Assembly (NCBI GenBank): GCA_001600875.1
Contig: BCLD01000004.1
Location: 694,553 to 758,552 of the forward strand
DNA length: 64,000 nt
DNA from: Solicoccozyma terricola
Taxonomy: Eukaryota; Basidiomycota; Tremellomycetes; Filobasidiales; Piskurozymaceae
Direction: 5' to 3'
Of the stretch, positions 11,501-21,496 are shown piece after piece. Numbering within the stretch: the stretch's first letter is position 1; each line of letters begins with the position of its first letter. A model generated the notes under the pieces. That model searched no databases, was not told the DNA's origin, and saw nothing but the letters and a program-made list of their open reading frames with translations. The position numbers were made by a program, and so were the translations under genes.

Positions 11501-13591
11501 ATGCCACCGCGACTGCTCTCCCCGTCGAGTGGGCCACTACGACTACTTCAAACTTCTCTTCCCAAATCCACCATTTCCACAACCCGCAGACTCGCTTCAA
11601 CCGCTTCAACCGCGTCAACCTCCCGTACCCGACATGCGGTAGGAACAGCTCTCATCGTCACGACAACGCTCGGTCTAGTATATTACTACTATGACTCTCG
11701 ATCAGCTATCCATAAACATGCAATCATGCCACTTCTACGACGAACGATGGATGCTGAAGACGCTCATGTCTTGGCAGTTAGAGCGTTGGCTGCTCCCGGT
11801 TGGATGCGACCGACCGATAGAGGCGTCGATGCGAACGAATTGAAGACACAGGTGAGGTGGACGAACGCTAGGGGGCCCAAAAAAAAAAATCCCCATGTTT
11901 CCATTTCAATCACTGACATATGATAGAGACTGCTTAGATATGGGACTTGGAACTCGTTAATCCAGTCGGATTAGCAGCTGGATTTGACAAGGATGCTCAA
12001 GCGATAGACGGTGAATTTTTAAGCTCCAGTGGGATGCGGGCCCAGGATTAATGCATAAGACACTGATTCGCATCTTGAATCTAGGTCTCTTCGATCTCGG
12101 TTTCGGTTACGTAGAGATTGGTAGCGTCACACCAGAACCACAAGTGAGTTCCCCAGATAATCCAGTCGATGGACGACTTACGATCTGTTCGCCCCCACCC
12201 CCACCCCCCACCTCCAGCCTGGTAACCCTAAGCCCCGTTTCTTCCGTCTAGAGGAAGACTCGGCTTGCATTAACCGATATGGGTTCAACTCGCTAGGCCA
12301 TCGTCATGCACTCCATCGACTACAATCTCGAATTCGAGATTTCGCTGCAACACATCCATCAATCTTTCCTTCTCCCTTACCTCTAAATCCACTTCCTCCT
12401 GTCGATTTACCGAGGTCATTACGACCTGGTAGACTGTTAGCCGTTAATCTCGGGAAAAACAAGAAGAGTTCGGCTGATTCAAATGAAGATTACCTGGCTG
12501 GTGTTAGAATACTTGGACCCTATGCCGATGTCCTAGTCATCAACGTTTCATCACCAAATACACCTGGTTTGAGGGGACTACAAGGGAAAGATATCCTTGG
12601 AAAATTGTTGGGAGAGGTGGTGGCTGAACGAGATGGCTTAAATGTCGACGAAAGGTTGAAGCCAAAGGTCGTGGTCAAGGTGGCCCCAGATCTGGACGAG
12701 TCCGAGTTGGAAGATATAGCTGGCGCTGTAAGGATGAGTAAGGTAGATGGTGTGATCGTTAGTAATACGACGGTGAAGAGAGACGGGTTGGGATTGAAAT
12801 CAGGTAAAGTCGGCTTTAACCTTGGTGATACTACTTTGGTAGATTCGGGTTTCAAAGACTGACAAAAATGTCCATCCCCATCCCCATCCCCATCCCACCC
12901 CGTTTCAGAACATTCCGCAGAAGTCGGAGGTCTTTCAGGAGCGCCAGTCAAACCTCTCTCTCTCCTCGCTCTCTCCACTCTCCGATCACTCCTTCCTCCT
13001 TCAATCCCTATCATTGGCTGCGGTGGTATTTCAAACTCCAACGATGCTCTAGATTTCCTTCAAGCTGGAGCATCGTTCGTTCAAGCCTACACTGCATTCG
13101 GGTATGAAGGAGTTGGATTCCCGCGCGAATTAAAAGATGATCTTGCGGAGCAATTGAAGGCTCGAGGTACGACGTGGAAGAGTGAAGTGGAGAAGGCCAA
13201 GTCGAGTTGGAGGTCAGGAGTGGATAAGGTAGGGATAGAATTGAAAGAGGAGGCTGCGAGGTTAAAAGATGTGTTGGAAGGGATAGATTCGATACCTCAG
13301 GAGGATTTGATGGCGGAGAAGGGATTAGGTCGCATCGAGCCATCACTCTTGGAGGAAACTCCGTCTGTCGAACAATCCCAAGTGGTGGCAACAACTCCTG
13401 TCGATGCACAGCTCATAGAACCAGCGCCGGTCGCTCCTGAACCTGAAGAGGCTGCGACTCCTCGTGTTGGCGATGCTACAGAGATCGTGGTGATTGAAGC
13501 GGCGCCCCCTCACGTCGACACCACAGAGGACAGAGCAGATACACTAGCATGGAGAAGTGCAGTCAACGCACAAGACAGACGGATTGTATAA
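11501..13591 (+). CDS. Dihydroorotate dehydrogenase, class 2 (mitochondrial, quinone-linked)
   Basis: Fourth step of de novo pyrimidine synthesis, oxidising dihydroorotate to orotate with ubiquinone at the inner mitochondrial membrane. The start at 11501 gives a Ser/Thr/Arg-rich presequence, a membrane segment (GTALIVTTTLGLVYYYYDS) and then the catalytic barrel. FMN and substrate motifs are visible: NPVGLAAGFDKDAQAIDG, GYVEIGSVTPEPQ, RYGFNSLG, LAVNLGKNK, VINVSSPNTPGLRG (the serine typical of class 2), KVVVKVAPDL, GVIVSNTT and IPIIGCGGISNSNDAL, then AGASFVQAYTAFGYEG. Introns fall near 11850-11940, 12010-12085, 12145-12250 and 12805-12905. After the barrel the frame continues for roughly 140 extra residues: a charged helical stretch followed by a low-complexity, Glu/Pro/Val-rich tail. 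Most class 2 enzymes stop soon after the barrel. Confidence 0.95.
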
Positions 13592-13731
13592 AAAAAAGTC
13601 CAATAGATGAAGGGACAACAATGGATGACATGACATCATCCTTCCACATTTCTGTATGGCATTTCGTATCCCCCGAATATTTCTACAACGTAACATGATC
13701 ACAACGACGTCTCTTCATTTACATTCACCCG

Positions 13732-16700
13732 CTACCGTGAGCTCAGTCCCATCTTGAGCACAGCTACGACGATATCTACTGCTTCCCAGTCTGGCTTGAC
13801 TTCGTCGTCATCCTGTTCATCATTTTCCAAGGCCGCTCTTGCAGCATCCTTGCGGGATTGAATGTAATTGAGGGTGTTCCGGAAGTGCTGAGGGAGAAGG
13901 CGTCAGGTGAAACACTATGCTGGCCAAGACAACGTCTCAAGACTTACTCGGACGATCATCTCAGGATGTTGAACACCATCCACAAGCCCAGGTGCCGCAG
14001 AAGCCGCCGGATGGACGTCGGTACCATGAATCAGGTCGATATTGCTGGTGATCAGTTCAACGAGACTGTTGATGTATTTTGGCGTTACCTGGAGGAAGTG
14101 ATGGCACCGTCAGAGGCGTAAAAGGCAGGATCAGAGGACAAACACTCACAGCCTCAACGTTCTGCTCGAAATAGTAAAGATACTGGTCGAGCGCATCCAC
14201 GTAGAGCTGAACGCACATCACCTCATCGATACAAGAGCTTGCAATACGCAGTGACTTTTGCAGACACTCCAGAACGCGCTTGCCATCTCGGTAGAGTGCC
14301 TGTATTAAGAGACGGCTCCAAGAATTCAGCTCCGCATACCTTTCTCAAAGACTCCACATACAGTCACCCACCTTCTCGCTTTTCTCTCGGCCTGGCACGT
14401 CCATCTGCCACCACATATGGCTGGCGTAGAACACCGCTGTCGCCTGGTGGGGCTTTTTCAACAGCTTGCTACCATGCAACGCCGCCTTGGTGATGAGCGT
14501 GTCGTAATTGTCCGTACCGAAGACTCTCGACGTTTGCAAGGTACTGATGATCGCTGCGATGGCCTGGAGTTGCGCCCTGCTCTCCGATATGCTCTCCTCG
14601 TAGATGACGAACGCTTGGACGTAGAATTCGTATGTGAGCTCCTCGAGGTTGCATTCGTCTGCAACCTGAGCGGCGAGCAGGAACAGGCGCAAGCACGTGT
14701 CCGATGCTTCGACCTTGTGATACAGGATGCTGATTACTTGGTGAATAAACTTGAACAAGCTGCTGACTTTGGTTTCCCATTCGGCTTCCTGTAGGGCGAC
14801 TTTCGAAGGATCAGTAGAGTCCGTGACACCAGACTCGAGAGAAGACAACTCGCCTCCTCTTCTTTGGCTTTATATAACCGAGCGAGGCGGATGCTGGAAG
14901 ATATCAAGGGAGGGAAGGTATACCGGATCCTCTCGCCTCCGTCAGCAAAGTGTTTACGAGCGGTTTGCAGAAGCTGTGGATGTGGCGGGGAGGTCGAGAA
15001 TGGGTTCAGTCTTCAAGCAAGAAATTGAAGGCGAAACAACAAGTTAAACGCACCGAGAACTGTACGGCCAGATCGTCCGACCTGAATAGATGTATCATCC
15101 TGGCCAACCATCCCTGTTCCTCCGCCATCTCCTGCGAATCCTGCGTCTGTTGACCTCTGCGGCTGTACGGCGCCGCACCACCAGGTGCAGCACTACCGGC
15201 CACCGTCGAATCTTTCTGATCCCGAACTAGTACAGAGCAGAGCCCAAGGACACCGCTGACATCCTCGGGCGTGTCGATGACTGTATCATTCTTGAGAACG
15301 GAAGAGACGATCGCTTGACCGATCGACGCGCGCGTGGAGTATGGTTGTGCGTTAAGGAGAGGCGTGTATGAGGGGATGGCGATAAGGGTGAGGACGGAGA
15401 GATACGAGTTGATGGGTGCGACGAGGAGTGCAAGAAAATTGGCAGTGGTTTGAGGGGCGTGCAAATCGGGACTCTGAGCGAACTCTTGCACCTTCATATG
15501 GGCAAATGCAAGGATTTGATCGACGTATTCGAGGCGATCGGGGTAGCAGCTGAGGGAGAGGTTAACGAGGGATACCAAGAGAGCGGTTATGTCTTGAATT
15601 GACAAGTCCGGTCGTGCCTGTGGTACGACGAAGATTAGCCGAAGATTAGAACGTGGAGCTCGAATCTCTGAAGGGGTAAGTAGTCTCTCTCACCTTGATC
15701 AACTCGACGACCTGATGCCAAAACACCTCGAATAGCCGGACATCCTCTGGTATCCCACGGAACTTCTTCACGGATGCTGGGGTTGGTGGTACATCCTTCT
15801 TCTCGGCGTCTGTCGTACTCTCTGTCGATGGCTCCTGCTTCTCGCCGTCTACTTGTGTTCCTTTTTCATCGACCGCCGGCTTCTCCTCGCTATTCCCGTT
15901 GACTAGTTCAGCAGGAGCAGACGGTTTCTCCTCTGTATCATCACGCCAAACATCCCCATCTCCCGTGGAAACCTTCCCACTAGTCGGAGTCTCCGCCGAT
16001 CCTTTCCCCTTTCTCGCTCCTCTCACTCGATCCGCTAATCTCTTCGCCGCAGCTTCTTCACCCTTTTTCTTTTCTTCCGGAGATTCATTTTCAGCTTCAC
16101 GAGCTGCGTATGCGGCGAGTCTGTCGATAAGAGCGATGACGATTTGTTTGATGTTGACGCGAGGGTGAAGACCGGCGGTTGCAGAGAGGAATGGTCCGAG
16201 GGTGTGTAGATGGAAATCATCGGTGAACACCTGGATGAAGAGAAGAAGGGAGACGAAGAAGGAAAAGAAGGAAAAAAAAAGGAAAACCCCCATCCCCGCC
16301 TTTAGTTCGTGCTTGCTTTTCTTTTCTTTTTCCCTCCCTTTAACCCCGCCCCAACTCACCTGAATGACCACCTCCATCAAATACTCTTGTGCAATCACAT
16401 CTTTACAATTAACCACCTGTTCCAAAACACTCGGTAGGATGATCCTCTGATACATATCCAAATCCACTCCTTCCAATTGAGACAACCTAACCAAATTCGT
16501 CCCAACCAATATCCTCAATTCCTTTCTCTCTAATTCTCTCTTTTCACGTTCTCTAGAATGACCTTGATGTTGTAATCGAACCCATAATTTATTCATTTCG
16601 ATGAAATTAGTGAGTACGAATGCGATTGAATCTTGTAGATTCCCATTTGGACCATTTGATTCTCCGATTGGTAACCAATCTCTTGTTTGTCCACTCAGGT

Positions 16701-17867
16701 AATGTCGTAAGAATAAACCTCTGGTTGGATGTTGAACACCTCTTGTCATTTCCATCATATCTTTCATGATTTCTTTGATCGGTGCGTCTGGGATTGACAT
16801 GTATACTGATCCAACGGTGATCATGAGGTAGAGACGTGGTCTGATGTTTTTGAGAACAACGCCGCCGTGGAGAAACCAAAAAGTTGAGTTAGAAGGGGTT
16901 TTCCATTACCGGGGGTAAAATTCAAACAAGACGACTCACACAATGTTACCAGCGTATTGAACTAATTCATATAAATCAGCTAAATGATGTTTCCCAGTCG
17001 TATGAGCTTCATATAAGTAGTTCTACGTGAGTTGAAATCAAAAACGAGACATTCCAAAATCAATTACGTTGAAAAGAAAAATCCAAGACCCCTATGAAGG
17101 GAAATGGGGTATTGTGAAACAGAGTCAAAAGAACGTACGGTGAGATGACGTAGAGCATCGAATACGCTCATATCTAAGTGATATCAAGAACCGAATTTAA
17201 AAAAAAAAAAAAAAATGGATATAAGCACCACTCCTGACCCCCCCCCCCCCCCCGGGGGACAATCTGCCAAAAGGGAAACATTCAACTCACAGAGTTCATA
17301 ATATTGTTTCTATTTTCCATCCGGGAAAGAAAAGTAAAAAGTAAAAAGAAAAAAAAAAAAGGTCGAAAGCACAAGATATCAGTAATTGAATTCCCCTCGA
17401 TCCCGATCCACCTAGGTCAATTTTCCCAAATCGTCCCGAAACACACCAACCCCCTTCCCTCCCCCCACCCCACCCCACCCCACCGCCACCAAACTCACAG
17501 GAGTCAAACTACTTGTTCTTAATTCAGCTAACATCGCTGACGCTGATTTCAGCGCTTCCATGATCTGATCGGCGTCCTGATTACCCCCGGAAACGTTGAT
17601 TGGGGTTTGGATTTTAAACATTCCATTTACATAGATGGAGTGAGGTTGGTAGGTAATGAGGGTTATTAACGACGTCGGAGTGGATGGAGTGGATGAATGG
17701 AAGGAGTGGATGGGGGGGGGGGGGGGTAAAAGACGGTTTCGAAAAGATACAAGGTCAGTTTTGGATAATCTTATCTTCAAACCCAACAAGAGTTAGGAAA
17801 ACGCTTCAAACAACGTACCAGCGACCTCTTCATCTGTACCATCTGTACCTTTACGACGCTGATCCAT
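13732..17867 (-). CDS. VPS35: Retromer subunit VPS35
   Basis: Core scaffold of the retromer cargo-selective complex, recycling receptors from endosomes to Golgi or plasma membrane. The conserved N-terminal block is split over exons: [19 protein letters not shown] with RTSSLTP, then [55 protein letters not shown] and [20 protein letters not shown]. The alpha-solenoid continues to [13 protein letters not shown] and ends [12 protein letters not shown] at a TAG at 13732. Two insertions are low-complexity: a Glu/Lys/Ala/Thr-rich loop (about 15.80-16.05 kb) and a shorter one near 15.15 kb. The proposed first codon (17867, [16 protein letters not shown]) is uncertain. The usual helix preceding the DALK-type motif is not found between 17590 and 17812, and the splice phase from that exon does not match. 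Introns here hold A, C and G runs. It converges on DHODH, 140 bases apart. Confidence 0.9.
17192..17258. repeat. A run followed by C16-G5 homopolymers in a VPS35 intron
   Basis: A long A run is followed within 25 bases by C16 (17238-17253) and G5. On the gene's sense strand this is C5-G16 then poly-T. It lies inside an intron and adds to the homopolymer cluster around the assembly gap. Confidence 0.85.
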
Positions 17868-18066
17868 AACGTAACGTATAAACCCACAAACCACAAGAAT
17901 CAGTGGAAACCCTCCTGGACTGGAACAAATCGACTGCTGTGCAGGTTATGTGGAGGGGGGGGGGGAAGGGAACAAGGGACGAAGGACGAAGGAAGGGAGA
18001 TACTCAGGGGGGGGGGTCAGCCAGGAGTTTTGCGTCCTCCATGGTACGTGAGTGGGAGGGGGGGGG
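17713..18066. other. VPS35/RET2 divergent upstream region, G-rich, leading into the gap
   Basis: This holds the proposed VPS35 start (17867) and then about 200 bases with no convincing frame. G runs occur at 17713-17726, near 17957, near 18007 and right at the gap edge (18059-18066). ATG followed at once by GTACGTGAG at 18041 is a possible one-codon first exon of RET2, whose protein should begin M-V-V, but nothing downstream can confirm it. Confidence 0.4.
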
Positions 18067-18991
18067 NNNNNNNNNNNNNNNNNNNNNNNNNNNNNNNNNN
18101 NNNNNNNNNNNNNNNNNNNNNNNNNNNNNNNNNNNNNNNNNNNNNNNNNNNNNNNNNNNNNNNNNNNNNNNNNNNNNNNNNNNNNNNNNNNNNNNNNNNN
18201 NNNNNNNNNNNNNNNNNNNNNNNNNNNNNNNNNNNNNNNNNNNNNNNNNNNNNNNNNNNNNNNNNNNNNNNNNNNNNNNNNNNNNNNNNNNNNNNNNNNN
18301 NNNNNNNNNNNNNNNNNNNNNNNNNNNNNNNNNNNNNNNNNNNNNNNNNNNNNNNNNNNNNNNNNNNNNNNNNNNNNNNNNNNNNNNNNNNNNNNNNNNN
18401 NNNNNNNNNNNNNNNNNNNNNNNNNNNNNNNNNNNNNNNNNNNNNNNNNNNNNNNNNNNNNNNNNNNNNNNNNNNNNNNNNNNNNNNNNNNNNNNNNNNN
18501 NNNNNNNNNNNNNNNNNNNNNNNNNNNNNNNNNNNNNNNNNNNNNNNNNNNNNNNNNNNNNNNNNNNNNNNNNNNNNNNNNNNNNNNNNNNNNNNNNNNN
18601 NNNNNNNNNNNNNNNNNNNNNNNNNNNNNNNNNNNNNNNNNNNNNNNNNNNNNNNNNNNNNNNNNNNNNNNNNNNNNNNNNNNNNNNNNNNNNNNNNNNN
18701 NNNNNNNNNNNNNNNNNNNNNNNNNNNNNNNNNNNNNNNNNNNNNNNNNNNNNNNNNNNNNNNNNNNNNNNNNNNNNNNNNNNNNNNNNNNNNNNNNNNN
18801 NNNNNNNNNNNNNNNNNNNNNNNNNNNNNNNNNNNNNNNNNNNNNNNNNNNNNNNNNNNNNNNNNNNNNNNNNNNNNNNNNNNNNNNNNNNNNNNNNNNN
18901 NNNNNNNNNNNNNNNNNNNNNNNNNNNNNNNNNNNNNNNNNNNNNNNNNNNNNNNNNNNNNNNNNNNNNNNNNNNNNNNNNNNNNNNNNNN
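18067..18991. other. Assembly gap (925 N)
   Basis: An unbroken run of N bounded on both sides by G runs, so the break probably reflects homopolymers that could not be read through. It probably hides the first exons of RET2 and may conceal part of the VPS35 promoter. Frames that run through the N are meaningless. Confidence 1.
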
Positions 18992-19344
18992 GGGGGGGGG
19001 GATGAGGAGGGTTGGAAGAGGTTGGAGGCAGGGCAGGGTTAAAGAACTACCCAGCTTTGGGTAGTGGATACATCCACCCAAGGAGTGGACGCCAGTGCAG
19101 GTGTAAATGCCGAAATCGAACGAGAGCGTGAGCGAAAACCCCTAGGCGTTCAGCCGCATTGTAGCTGGCCTGGCCTGGCCTGGCCTGCCATCGAAACGTC
19201 CGAGCCATAGGGCAGCTACACAGCAGCTGTGTGCGATCATATATTCACATTCCCCACCAACTCGTGATGAAAGCCGTTTTCCTTATTTTCTTAAATATCT
19301 GGAAACCGCATGGCTTACACCCCCAATCGTGCCCTCCCCCCCAG
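18992..19344. other. Non-coding stretch upstream of the first visible RET2 exon, with a (TGGCC)n repeat
   Basis: Begins with the G run at the gap edge, then about 350 bases with no convincing coding frame. It includes four copies of TGGCC near 19166-19187. It ends in a pyrimidine-rich CCCTCCCCCCCCAG acceptor at 19344, so at least the last part is intronic in RET2. Confidence 0.6.
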
Positions 19345-19619
19345 GACATCTCCACGTTATCCCTCGTCGTCCGACTCATCTCTTCAATCTCCCCTGCAAT
19401 GAACGAACCATCCATTCTCTCCGCTTCATTCGAACTCTTATGTGCATTCGACGAGGTAGTTTCGTTGGGATATAAAGAGAATGTATCGTTGCAGCAGGTT
19501 AGGAACGTTTTGGAGGGGGAGAGTCATGAAGAGAAGATTCAGGAGATTATTGCGAGGGTGAGTGAAGAGGACTTTTTCGGGGGTGGGGTGGGGTGGGGGG
19601 GGGGGGGGGGGGGGGGGGG

Positions 19620-19651
<32 letters not shown>

Positions 19652-21291
19652 TGTGGGAAGGAAGGTAAAAACCTGGAAGTTCATTCGATTAACTTTCCCC
19701 CCCCCCCCCCCCACAGAACAAAGAAGCAGAAGCTAAAGAAGAACTCAAACGTCGAGCTAAACAACTCGAGATGCAACGACGTGAACAACAGCGTAGGGCG
19801 GGTGCTGGTGGCGGCGTTGGCGGTCCTGGCGGATTCGGAGGATATGGAAATGGTAGTGGAGGGATGGCTGGTGGGTATCAACCTGCTCAGAGGTTTGAAC
19901 CTGCTCCTGTAGAGAGGGATCCGTATAGGTGAGTGGTTTTTGGCGTGGTTGGCGTGGTTGGCGTTCAGCTGTGGCGTTCGCGTTGGCATTCGACCTCGTC
20001 CGTCGCATCGACGTCGACTTCCAACATCCATCGATCGAAAACCGCTGACTTAGGTTTCCTCCCTTTCCCAGATCATCATCACCCGCTCCGGCCGTTTCTA
20101 AACCCGCTTTCAAGGGCTCAGGTATGAAGCTCGGCAAGAAGGGAAAACAATCCGACCTCCTCGATGCGTTGGGTGGAGAGGCTATCATCCCTCAAGAAGA
20201 GGAAACGACGTCGTCGCCATCGATGGGAGCGCCATCCGTCGCGCCGGTCACTTCTACGCCAGTCATTCATAATGTCTTACCCAAGGTAGATCAATTGAGC
20301 GTTCACGCTACCATCCGCGAACACATCTCTCTCTCGCTTCTTCGAGATGGAGGTCTTAAATCGTTCGAGTTGAAAGGTGATCTCGATCTTCGAATCACTG
20401 ATCCAGCCGTGTCCAAAATCCGATTGGCTTTAGCACCATCTACATCCCGCGCTACTGATCTCGGTCGGGATTTACAATTTCAACAACACCCTCAAGTAGC
20501 TAAATTTACAGCTGGTGCTTCCGACAGAATCATCGCACTCAAGGATCCGAAAAGGAGCTTTCCTGTTGGTCAAGGGTTGGGTGTTTTAAGGTGGAGATTG
20601 TCAACCAAGGATGAGAGTCTAGTGCCTCTGAACAGTGAGCACGGCATCTGGGAGAAACGATTGCGCGGACCACATGAGACGCTGACATGGATCCCCACCA
20701 TCGCTCGATTAGTCAACTGCTGGCCTACTCCACGAGGCGATGGCACGTTCGATGTCAACATCGAGTACGAACTCGAAGCTGAGCACATGACGCTGCGCAA
20801 TGTAACCCTTACAATCCCATTGCCGTGAGTTCCCATGCCCTAACAAATCCCCCTGTCCCGTATTACATGGCGACTGACTCGCCTATCCGTTCCCTCCCTC
20901 CGCACAGCGACGGTTCCTACCCTGAAGTTGGTCCCGACCACACCGGCGACTGGGCCGTCGATCCGGATGCCCACGCCATCATATGGACGATCGACACGAT
21001 CTCAGCCAACGAACGTACCGGGACATTGGAATTCCACGCTCAAGCTGATGACGCTTCGTCGTTCTTCCCACTGGCTGTTGACTTTGTCAGTGCGGACAGT
21101 CTTTGTGAAGTTTCGGTGAGTGGTATAGGTTGATTGGCAGTGAGGGCGTGTGTGGACAATCGCAGCTGACGCCCCCAACACCCACGCCACGCCACGCCCA
21201 GGTCGCTTCCGCTACCTCGATCGAGACGGGAGACGCTGTCGAGTACTCTCAAGAGACGATAGTCGACGTAGACCAGTACAGTATTGTGTAG
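19345..21291 (+). CDS. RET2: Coatomer delta subunit (delta-COP), 5' end missing
   Basis: Subunit of the COPI coat for Golgi-to-ER retrograde vesicles. The first visible exon follows a CAG acceptor at 19344 and already lies inside the longin-like N-terminal domain (DISTLSLVVRLISSISP, FELLCAFDEVVSLGYKENV). About 70-80 residues that the family has before this point are not present, so they should lie in the gap. Next come the helical linker (ESHEEKIQEIIAR, then EELKRRAKQLEMQRREQQRR), a Gly-rich stretch, GMKLGKKGKQSDLLDALGGE, and the C-terminal mu-homology domain (DQLSVHATIREHISLSLLRD, GVLRWRLSTKDES, NIEYELEAEHMTLRNV), ending DVDQYSIV at 21289-21291. Intron 19558-19716 contains two very long G runs and C15 against the acceptor. 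Identity is firm; the gene model is incomplete. Confidence 0.93.
19595..19712. repeat. G27-A-G29 and C15 tracts inside one RET2 intron
   Basis: G from 19595 to 19621, one A, then G from 19623 to 19651, followed by C from 19698 to 19712 directly before the CACAG acceptor. Both tracts are on the sense strand of the same 159-base intron, so the transcript could pair G with C. The exact lengths may be sequencing estimates. Confidence 0.9.
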
Positions 21292-21496
21292 ATGGAGGAT
21301 GATTGCTGTGGACTTTGTATTGAAATCGCTTGAATGAGATGGAATGAGATGGAACTGACCCGGACTGACTGAGCCGCGTGGATTCAATTGTCAACAGCAA
21401 TGACCACGCATCGACCGACCGACGACCACCGACCACCGACCCCATCCATCTACAGCCCCATCACCCTCTCTCTCTCCCGTACCCCCCTCGCAGTAC

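Noticed and set aside
17903..19064. Long open frames on both strands spanning the run of N
   Set aside because: They are open only because N cannot encode a stop; no real sequence supports them.
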